From contig NZ_CP162412.1 in NCBI RefSeq assembly GCF_040931995.1, forward strand, positions 124,001-188,000: a stretch of 64,000 bases of DNA, written 5' to 3'. Source of the DNA: Pelagovum sp. HNIBRBA483. Its GTDB lineage: Bacteria; Pseudomonadota; Alphaproteobacteria; Rhodobacterales; Rhodobacteraceae. A program made the position numbers and the translations under genes. The notes beneath the pieces were generated by a model. It made no database searches, was not told the origin of the DNA, and saw nothing but the letters and a program-made list of their open reading frames with translations. Positions 19,504-26,446 of the stretch are shown here, in pieces (positions within the stretch are counted from its first letter, which is position 1; every line of letters starts with the position of its first letter).

Positions 19504-20097
19504 ATGAAACAACAACGCGCATGGCAAAGGATGCTATCGGGGCGGCGGCTGGACTTGCTCGACCCTACGCCAATGGATGTCGAGATTGAGGACATCGCGC
19601 ATGGTTTGGCATTCGTCGCGCGGTGGAACGGGCAAACCAAGGGTGATTTTGCTTACTCCGTGGCGGAGCATTCGCTGCTCGTTGAGGAGATCTTCGGGCG
19701 GCTATACCCGAAAGCACCAATGAAATGGCGGCTGGCTGCGCTGCTGCATGATGCGCCGGAATATGTCATCGGAGACATGATCTCGCCGGTGAAGGCAGCG
19801 GTTGGTAGCGGCTATGGCGAGCTGGACGCACGGCTGACGGCGGCGATCCACATCCGGTTTGGTCTGCCAGCGCAGCTGCCTGCCACAGTGAAAAAACAGA
19901 TCAAGAAGGCGGACAAGATCAGCGCGTGGTTGGAAGCCACGCAAATTGCCGGGTTTTCGGTGCCTGAGGCCAACAAATTTTTCGGCAGGATCGACGAACA
20001 ATTGGCTGAGACGCTGCAAATCCGGCTACGGCCACCAGTCGAGGTGCGGGCGGAATACACCGCGCGACACCTCCAATTAATTGCAGGAATCGACTGA
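19504..20097 (+). CDS. HD-domain phosphohydrolase
   Basis: Metal-dependent phosphohydrolase of 197 residues, similar to the YfbR-like 5'-nucleotidase group. The ligand set can be seen: His33, His56 (VAEHS), the His82-Asp83 pair (LLHDAPE), and a later Asp in the KKADKISAW segment. No signal peptide is present, so it is cytoplasmic. It is divergent from ahcY. The substrate is not certain; nucleoside monophosphates are a reasonable guess from the family. Confidence 0.88.
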   Translation: MKQQRAWQRMLSGRRLDLLDPTPMDVEIEDIAHGLAFVARWNGQTKGDFAYSVAEHSLLVEEIFGRLYPKAPMKWRLAALLHDAPEYVIGDMISPVKAAVGSGYGELDARLTAAIHIRFGLPAQLPATVKKQIKKADKISAWLEATQIAGFSVPEANKFFGRIDEQLAETLQIRLRPPVEVRAEYTARHLQLIAGID

Positions 20098-20194
20098 TCC
20101 ACAAAGACTCTCTGTCAATTCAGGATCATGTCATAGAACTGTTATCTCCTTTGGGTACCACCCTTGCGATGTTTGACCGCAAAGGATGACCGAT

Positions 20195-21613
20195 ATGAAA
20201 AAGAGACTAATCAAGGGTGTTTTCGCGCTTTCGCTTTCCTCGCTGGTAGGAACCGTGGCGCTCGCAGACGCGCCAATCCTTGTTACCAACACCAATGACT
20301 CCGGCGCAGGATCACTGCGCGCGGCCGTTGAACAAGCCAACGCCCACAATGGCGGCCAGATTGCCGTTGTCGCAGTTGGTGACATCGAAATTGGTGACTC
20401 CTTGGCCTATAGCGGCACTGGGCCGCTCACAATTCTGGGCAACGGCCAAACAATCATGACCAAGCAGAACGTGACGCTGTTCGCTGCGACCCAAGGGGCC
20501 GATTTGACAATCAGCAACCTGTCTTTCGAAGGGCCGGGCGGCTTTGATATTGAAAACCGTGGTGATCTGGATGGTGATGCAGGCAAAGGGATCTTTGTCG
20601 ATGTGCGTGACGATCAAATGGGCGTTGTGAGCCTAACATTGGATAAAGTGACCGTTTCCGGCGTCGCAAACCACGGCGTTCACGTCTCGGACTGCTCTCT
20701 CGCTGATGATTGTGGTGGCGGCAGCGGCGGCGCAGGCGAAGGGTCGCTTGCCTCTATCGCTGTTCACCTGACAGACGTAACCATCGAAGACGCTGCATAT
20801 GGAAAGTTCGACGCCGATGGTCTGCGCGTTGACGAGCGCTCCGAAGGTGACATTCGCTTCACGGCAATCCGCAGCACCTTCGCGCGTGTTGGCGCTGATG
20901 GCGTCGAGCTGGACGAGGGGCAGAGCGGTGATGTTATCGCGCGGATCGCTGACAGCATGTTCATCGACAATGGTGGCTACTGTGATCCTGCGATCGTTGG
21001 GGCGTTCATGCCTGAGGTCGAAGAGGCAGAATTCGAGGAAGGAAGCGTGCAGGAAGCGGCTATTCCTGGTGCGGTGAGCGGTACGCCAGATAACACCTGC
21101 ATTGAACGTACGGTTGATTTTTATGATGACGGGTCCGTTGAGGCTTATGAATTTGCAATCGACCTCGACGACGGCATCGACATTGACGAAGCCGGTGACG
21201 GAAGCCTCTACAGCGTGATGATCAACACCCTGATCGCCGGAAACCTCGACGAAGGCGTGGATTACGATGAGGAAGGTAACGGAGATATCGTTGCCCATTA
21301 CGTCAACAGCCGCGCACGCAACAACACGGACGATGGCTTCAAGCACTCGGAAGAGGATGCGGGCAGCGTTGGCGGCCTGATGATCGATAGCAGCGCGCGC
21401 TATAATGGTGGTAAGGGCGTTGTCTTCGAAGAAGAGGGCGAGGGCGATCTGTCTGTTACGGCTTCTGGCCTTAAGACTGGCAACAATGACGACAGCGACG
21501 GCACCGGCCTTGAGCTTGTGCAAGAAGATGAAGGCGCTGGCGAAGCCACGGTAACAGCTTCAGAACTGCCTGACGGAACGGATTTGGACGGTGTCGAACT
21601 GACACTGAACTAA
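20195..21613 (+). CDS. Secreted acidic right-handed beta-helix repeat protein
   Basis: Exported protein of 472 residues that I cannot assign to a named family. The ATG at 20195 has AAAGGA nine bases upstream; an ATG three codons earlier is possible. A Sec signal peptide ends near residue 24 (ALA). The N-terminal part (TNTNDSGAGSLRAAVEQAN) is the motif that opens many CSLREA/beta-helix surface proteins. The second half has about seven coils of roughly 27 residues, each following a DGhxhDExGxGDhxhxxxxSxhxxN plan (h hydrophobic). It is very rich in Asp and Glu, which suggests calcium or cation binding. Four cysteines occur in two loops. A terminator follows. Confidence 0.8.
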   Translation: MKKRLIKGVFALSLSSLVGTVALADAPILVTNTNDSGAGSLRAAVEQANAHNGGQIAVVAVGDIEIGDSLAYSGTGPLTILGNGQTIMTKQNVTLFAATQGADLTISNLSFEGPGGFDIENRGDLDGDAGKGIFVDVRDDQMGVVSLTLDKVTVSGVANHGVHVSDCSLADDCGGGSGGAGEGSLASIAVHLTDVTIEDAAYGKFDADGLRVDERSEGDIRFTAIRSTFARVGADGVELDEGQSGDVIARIADSMFIDNGGYCDPAIVGAFMPEVEEAEFEEGSVQEAAIPGAVSGTPDNTCIERTVDFYDDGSVEAYEFAIDLDDGIDIDEAGDGSLYSVMINTLIAGNLDEGVDYDEEGNGDIVAHYVNSRARNNTDDGFKHSEEDAGSVGGLMIDSSARYNGGKGVVFEEEGEGDLSVTASGLKTGNNDDSDGTGLELVQEDEGAGEATVTASELPDGTDLDGVELTLN

Positions 21614-21632
21614 GCAATTTTTAGCAGGTGTG

Positions 21633-21665
21633 TGCGCTCCGCCAAGGCGGGGCGCATTATTTTTG
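21633..21665 (+). terminator. Rho-independent terminator of the beta-helix gene
   Basis: GCGCTCCGCC at 21634-21643 pairs with GGCGGGGCGC at 21646-21655 with one mismatch, then ATTATTTTT follows. It lies 20 bases after the stop codon. Confidence 0.85.
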
Positions 21666-21674
21666 GATCAAACT

Positions 21675-22223
21675 CTAACGCGGGCTGCGCTTTGCAAGAA
21701 TACGCTGCAATGTGCGACGGTGCATGTTGAGGCGGCGGGCGGTTTCGCTGACGTTGCGATCACACAGCTCGTAGACCCGTTGAATATGCTCCCACCGCAC
21801 ACGATCGGCGCTCATCGGGTTTTCGGGGGGCGGGGGAAGTTCATCACCCGTTGCGAGCAGGGCATTAACGATGTCATTGGCATCTGCCGGCTTGGAGAGG
21901 TAATCCGTCGCGCCGATTTTCACAGCCGCAACTGCCGTGGCGATAGCACCGTAGCCAGTGAGCACGACGATGCGGCTGTCTTCGCGTTTTTCGCGGAGCA
22001 CTTCGACCACATCAAGGCCGTTGCCATCCTCCAGCCGAAGATCAACGACTGCATAAGCTGGCGGGCGGGCGGTGGAAATGGCCTTTCCTGCCGCAACAGA
22101 GCCTGCTGTCTCGACCTCGAACCCGCGCTTTTCCATCGCTTTGGCCAAGCGGCGCAAGAACGCCTCGTCGTCATCAACGATCAACAGTGATGGGTCGTCG
22201 CCAAGGTCGAGCGTGTCTGCCAT
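21675..22223 (-). CDS. regA: Redox response regulator RegA (PrrA/ActR)
   Basis: Global response regulator of 182 residues that is phosphorylated by RegB and controls respiration, carbon fixation and related genes according to redox state. The receiver domain has the acidic pocket (VDDDE, residues 16-20), the phospho-acceptor Asp61 (VVDLRLEDG) and the conserved Lys in YLSKPAD. A proline stretch links it to a Fis-type helix-turn-helix (SETARRLNMHRRTLQRIL), which is almost invariant in this family. The SenC gene lies directly upstream on the same strand. Confidence 0.96.
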   Translation of the reverse strand: MADTLDLGDDPSLLIVDDDEAFLRRLAKAMEKRGFEVETAGSVAAGKAISTARPPAYAVVDLRLEDGNGLDVVEVLREKREDSRIVVLTGYGAIATAVAAVKIGATDYLSKPADANDIVNALLATGDELPPPPENPMSADRVRWEHIQRVYELCDRNVSETARRLNMHRRTLQRILAKRSPR

Positions 22224-22284
22224 TCCAGTTTTCCCCTTGTTGCTAGGTAAGAGGTAGCGGCAGGGGGGTGGTTGGTCAATTCAA

Positions 22285-22902
22285 TCACAAAGCGTTGATG
22301 AAGCAGGATGTCCGCGCAGCCACATTTTCGGGCGTTGCGTCACGCCGGAAGAAATCGACGACGCCAAACTCGGGTAGGGTCAAATAGGTGAAGGTCATGT
22401 GATCGACGAGGTAGAACTCGGGGTCTTCGTCATCGTGAATCGTATAGACAGTGCGGTACTCTTTTGCGGCGGCAGCGACTTGTTCAGGCGAACCGCTGAG
22501 GCCGACCATGCGGGGGTGCATGAAATCAGTGAACTCGGCCAGCCGCTCGGGCGTGTCGCGCTTGGGGTCAACGGAGATGAACACGGGCGAAACGATATGG
22601 CCTTGTTCTTCAAGGATTTCTGTCGCGATCGCGTTGCGGCTCACGTCTGTAGGACACACGTCAGGGCAGAAGGTGTAGCCGAAGTAGATCAAGGTCGGGC
22701 CGGAAATCACCTCTGTATCCGTTACCGTTGCGCCTGTTTCATCGACGAGAGTGAACGGACCACCTATAGCGCCGCCAGCGACCTGACTGCCGGAGCATGC
22801 CTCGAATTGGCGGGCAGGTTCGTTGATCACAGTCCAGAGATAGGTACCGCCGACGCCGAGCGTAACGATGGCCGCTGCTGAGATCGCAACAAACTTTCTC
22901 AT
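22285..22902 (-). CDS. senC: SCO1/SenC/PrrC-family copper chaperone
   Basis: Membrane-anchored thioredoxin-fold protein of 205 residues involved in CuA assembly of cytochrome oxidase and in signalling to RegB. One N-terminal membrane anchor is followed by the CPDVC copper motif (Cys79 and Cys83) and a distal His in LVDHMTF. The ATG at 22902 has AAAGGAT upstream; a longer frame to 22983 would overlap regB. The arrangement regB diverging from senC-regA is the classic one of the family. Confidence 0.94.
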   Translation of the reverse strand: MRKFVAISAAAIVTLGVGGTYLWTVINEPARQFEACSGSQVAGGAIGGPFTLVDETGATVTDTEVISGPTLIYFGYTFCPDVCPTDVSRNAIATEILEEQGHIVSPVFISVDPKRDTPERLAEFTDFMHPRMVGLSGSPEQVAAAAKEYRTVYTIHDDEDPEFYLVDHMTFTYLTLPEFGVVDFFRRDATPENVAARTSCFINAL

Positions 22903-22981
22903 CTTTGATCCTTTCGGGCGCATTGATCCCCTGACCTGCGGGACATAACAATTATCCTGCTTGTCGCAAGAGGAGACGGCC

Positions 22982-24355
22982 ATGGCAGTATCCGAGATGG
23001 AAGTGTTTCAGGACCCGGGCCGCAGCAATTGGGTCAGGCTGCGTACACTTGTCATCCTGCGTTGGGTGGCCATTGCCGGACAAATCGCCGCGGTGATCGT
23101 GGCGGTGCGGTGGTTTGACCTGCGTTTAGAGACAGGCTTCGTCTCGATGACCATCGGGGCGTCTGTACTGGCAAATTTGTTCTCGACGTTTCTGTTCGAG
23201 GAAAACCGGCGGCTGAACGAGCGTGAAGCGCTGCTGATCCTGCTCTTCGACCTATTGCAGTTGGGGCTGCTGCTCTACCTCACAGGCGGATTGAACAACC
23301 CGTTCGCGCTGCTGATCCTTGCGCCGGTGACGATTGCGGCGACCTTCCTGCAAATGCGCAGCACCTTAGTGATGGGGTTGGTCGCTGTTGGAATTGTCGG
23401 GCTATTGGCGGGCAATCACATCGCGCTGGAAACCATGAGCGGGGAGGTTTTGAGCCTGCAGCCGGTCTTTCTCTTTGGTTTTTGGAGCGCTTTGACCATC
23501 GGCATCGTTTTCCTGTCGCTTTATGCAAGGCAAGTCACGGTTGAGATGCACAATATGGGAGACGCGCTGCTCGCAACCCAGATGGCGCTCGCCCGTGAGC
23601 AAAAGCTGACCGACCTCGGCGGGGTTGTGGCCGCTGCAGCGCATGAGCTGGGAACGCCACTGGCCACGATCAAACTGGTCAGCTCGGAACTGAAAACTGA
23701 ATTGGACGACAGGCCGGAGCTGAAGGAAGATGTCGCGCTGATCAACGAACAAGCCGACCGCTGCCGAGACATCCTGCGTTCTATGGGGCGCAGCGGGAAG
23801 GACGATCTGCACATGCGACGCGCCCCGCTGGAAACGGTTCTGCGTGAAGCGGCCGAGCCGCATAGCGAGCGCGGCAAAAACGTTGAAATCATCATATCTG
23901 AAGACACTGATCAGCCGCAAAGGCAGCCGATTGTGGAGCGGCGGCCTGAAGTGATCCACGGATTGCGCAACCTGATCCAGAACGCAGTCGATTTTGCCAA
24001 CACCAAGGTAATTATCGAGGCGGCGTGGAACAGTGATAAAATCAGGTTGAGGATTGCTGATGACGGGCCGGGATATCCGGCATCCGTTATCGGGCGGATC
24101 GGGACACCATTCGTCCGGCGGCGAAATGCGCAGGACGACACCGCCAAGCGGCCAGAATATGAGGGCATGGGCTTGGGCTTGTTCATCTCTAAAACGCTTC
24201 TCGAACGGTCCGGCGCGGTTTTGACGTTCTCCAACGGAGGCGGAAAGATTGCCGGGCAAGGAAAGGCAGGCGCGCTTGTGGTAGTGGAATGGGATCGCGA
24301 TAAGATCGACCCGCCTGCGAGCGGCGGCTTAGGGGAGAATATCCCAATCACCTGA
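22982..24355 (+). CDS. regB: Redox sensor histidine kinase RegB (PrrB/ActS)
   Basis: Membrane histidine kinase of 457 residues. Six hydrophobic segments cover residues 25-180; the quinone-binding signature GGLNNPF lies at 102-108. The phosphorylated His221 is in HELGTPLA. The redox-active cysteine of the family is Cys261 (DRCRDI). The ATPase domain shows DDGPGYP and GMGLGLFI. The ATG at 22982 has GAGGAG seven bases upstream, so the seven extra residues of a longer frame are not used. It is divergent from senC, with 79 bp between. Confidence 0.96.
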   Translation: MAVSEMEVFQDPGRSNWVRLRTLVILRWVAIAGQIAAVIVAVRWFDLRLETGFVSMTIGASVLANLFSTFLFEENRRLNEREALLILLFDLLQLGLLLYLTGGLNNPFALLILAPVTIAATFLQMRSTLVMGLVAVGIVGLLAGNHIALETMSGEVLSLQPVFLFGFWSALTIGIVFLSLYARQVTVEMHNMGDALLATQMALAREQKLTDLGGVVAAAAHELGTPLATIKLVSSELKTELDDRPELKEDVALINEQADRCRDILRSMGRSGKDDLHMRRAPLETVLREAAEPHSERGKNVEIIISEDTDQPQRQPIVERRPEVIHGLRNLIQNAVDFANTKVIIEAAWNSDKIRLRIADDGPGYPASVIGRIGTPFVRRRNAQDDTAKRPEYEGMGLGLFISKTLLERSGAVLTFSNGGGKIAGQGKAGALVVVEWDRDKIDPPASGGLGENIPIT

Positions 24356-24420
24356 ACGCGATTCACCGAGCGTTAACCTTAAGGCACAAGTGTGAGGGCA
24401 GAATCCATCGTGAGTCTGCC

Positions 24421-25905
24421 ATGCCAGAACTGAATGACTGGGCGCTTGTTGCAAGCAATTTGGTGATCGTGCTGCTGATCGGCGGCGCAATCCTCCGGCA
24501 TGCGCGCAAGGACAAAGCGGTTTCGGCGCGACCTGACGGGGGCATCACGTTCATCTTCGATGGCAGCACGCTGGTCGAGCAAAGTGAAGCCGCGCGGGCC
24601 TTGCTGCCCCAATTGTCGTCCGGTGAGTCAGATTGGCAGCGGTTCCTGGGAGCTTTTTCGAAAAACTTTCCACATTTGGAGGAGCGGCTCGGCCGTGTTG
24701 GCGGCAAAGGCTACCTTGCGATTGAGTCGTCAGATGGATCAGGTGATCGGATTGAGGCACATTATTGGTCCGGACTTGTACGCATCGAAATTCAGAAAGC
24801 CGCGCAGCCGCCAAGGCAAGAAGGTACGACACTGAACACGGCGACGAGCACGGCTGCGGATCTCTCGACGGACCCAATGTGGGCGGAAGATGACGACCGG
24901 CAAATCACATGGGCCAATCGCGCCTATCTGGCGCTTGCAGACAGGCACAGCCCTCCCCAAAGGATCGCCCCCTGGCCGCCCGCGCGCATTTTTGATTGCG
25001 AGGAAGGTGAAGTGTCTATTGCCGCCGGCCGTGGCGAAAATGGCGCGCGATATCGGATCTCCGTGGCTGCAATCACTGGCGGCGCCGTCTGCGTAGCACA
25101 TGACATCACCGAAATTACCAGTGCAGGCCGCAACAAAACAGCGATGATCAACGCCTTCGGGTCGGCCTTTTCGACCCTATCGACAGGCCTTGCGCTGTTT
25201 GGTCCCGACAAAACCCTTTGCAGCTTCAACCCTGCATTGACCGAAGTATTGGGCCTGAAGCCAGAGTTGTTGGCCCATTCACCGACGATCGAAGGCTTTC
25301 TGGGCCTGCTGCGCGATGAAGCGATCCTGCCGGAACCGGCAAATTATAGCGCTTGGCGGCAAACAGTCGTTGCTGTGGAGGCAGGCGCGGAGGAGGGATC
25401 TTATAACGAGGACTGGACCTTACCCGACAGACGAACCGTGCGGGTCAGCGGTCGCCCGCAAGCCAGCGGTAGCTGCGCGCTGCTGTTCGAGGATATCTCG
25501 CCGCAACTGGCTGCGGCACGAACAACGCGCCGCTTCAATCTGATCTGGAAGGATGCGCTGGAGCAAAGCGAAACGCCGCTGTTAGTATTGGCGGAGTCTG
25601 GCAAGGTCCTTGGGGCGAATGCTGCCTATTGTGCCTTGTGGGGCGTTACGCCATCAGAATGCGAAAGCTATGACGGGCAAAGGCTGATCTGGGGGCAGAA
25701 AACGCTTTCTCGTAAGGCCATCGACGCACTTCCCTCTAGGCTGCCAACTGCGCCGCAAAACCTCGCGCTCACCGCACCAGACGGGGCGGCCACCCTACTG
25801 ACCATCCGGAAAATATCTGGCGGCGCGACGGTAATTTCCTTCACCGCTGCGGAGAATTCGACAACCACGCAGGATGGGGAGAAAACACACAAGGTCAGCG
25901 CCTAG
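24421..25905 (+). CDS. PAS-domain protein without kinase domain
   Basis: A 494-residue protein with one N-terminal transmembrane helix (about residues 8-25) and three PAS-like segments: about 140-235, 240-360 (PAS_7 type, FGSAFSTLSTGLALFG) and 375-470. No DHp, HATPase, GGDEF or other output domain follows; it ends with a polar tail. Similar genes occur between regB and tsaE in relatives. It may act as a sensor for a partner kinase. The function is not known and no ligand residues can be assigned. Confidence 0.75.
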   Translation: MPELNDWALVASNLVIVLLIGGAILRHARKDKAVSARPDGGITFIFDGSTLVEQSEAARALLPQLSSGESDWQRFLGAFSKNFPHLEERLGRVGGKGYLAIESSDGSGDRIEAHYWSGLVRIEIQKAAQPPRQEGTTLNTATSTAADLSTDPMWAEDDDRQITWANRAYLALADRHSPPQRIAPWPPARIFDCEEGEVSIAAGRGENGARYRISVAAITGGAVCVAHDITEITSAGRNKTAMINAFGSAFSTLSTGLALFGPDKTLCSFNPALTEVLGLKPELLAHSPTIEGFLGLLRDEAILPEPANYSAWRQTVVAVEAGAEEGSYNEDWTLPDRRTVRVSGRPQASGSCALLFEDISPQLAAARTTRRFNLIWKDALEQSETPLLVLAESGKVLGANAAYCALWGVTPSECESYDGQRLIWGQKTLSRKAIDALPSRLPTAPQNLALTAPDGAATLLTIRKISGGATVISFTAAENSTTTQDGEKTHKVSA

Positions 25906-25954
25906 ATCCGCGCTTTCTACTTGCGGCGGTGGCGGGACTATTTAGTCTTGGGAT

Positions 25955-26446
25955 ATGGCTGCCCATTGTGATCCGCTCTCCCTTTCGCTTCCGGACGAAG
26001 CTGCAACACGGCAGCTCGGCCGTGCGCTGCAAGAACTGCTGCACGCTGGCGATACGGTGCTGCTGGAGGGCGACATTGGCGCGGGGAAGACCAGCCTCGC
26101 GCGCGCATTGATTGAAGCAGGCCTGCTCCAGCCTGAGGATATCCCTTCCCCGACCTTCACATTAGTGCAAACCTACAACACCGCACACGGGGAGATCTGG
26201 CATTGCGACCTTTACAGGCTCACCGATCCTGACGAATTGTTTGAGCTGGGCCTCGATATGGCAATGGAAGCGGCCATCTGTCTGATCGAATGGCCGGACC
26301 GGATGGGCGACGCCCGGCCAGAAAACGCGCTCACCCTTTCGCTCTTTACAAAGGATACGGGCAGAACGGCCATTCTGGTGGGTGACGAAAGCTGGCAGCC
26401 GCGTCTACAAAAAATGGTAGCCGAACTGGCGGGCGCTCATGTTTGA
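25955..26446 (+). CDS. tsaE: tRNA threonylcarbamoyladenosine biosynthesis ATPase
   Basis: P-loop ATPase of 163 residues that drives the TsaBDE complex. Walker A GDIGAGKTS is at residues 39-47, and the family segments SPTFTLVQTY and HCDLYRL are intact, followed by LIEWPDRM. It overlaps the addB start by eight bases, so the two are probably co-translated. Confidence 0.95.
   Translation: MAAHCDPLSLSLPDEAATRQLGRALQELLHAGDTVLLEGDIGAGKTSLARALIEAGLLQPEDIPSPTFTLVQTYNTAHGEIWHCDLYRLTDPDELFELGLDMAMEAAICLIEWPDRMGDARPENALTLSLFTKDTGRTAILVGDESWQPRLQKMVAELAGAHV

Noticed and set aside
20633-21523. A 296-codon minus-strand frame opposite the beta-helix gene
   Set aside because: The repeat-rich acidic gene on the plus strand creates a long open frame by its codon bias. 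The translated product has no signal, domain or start site.
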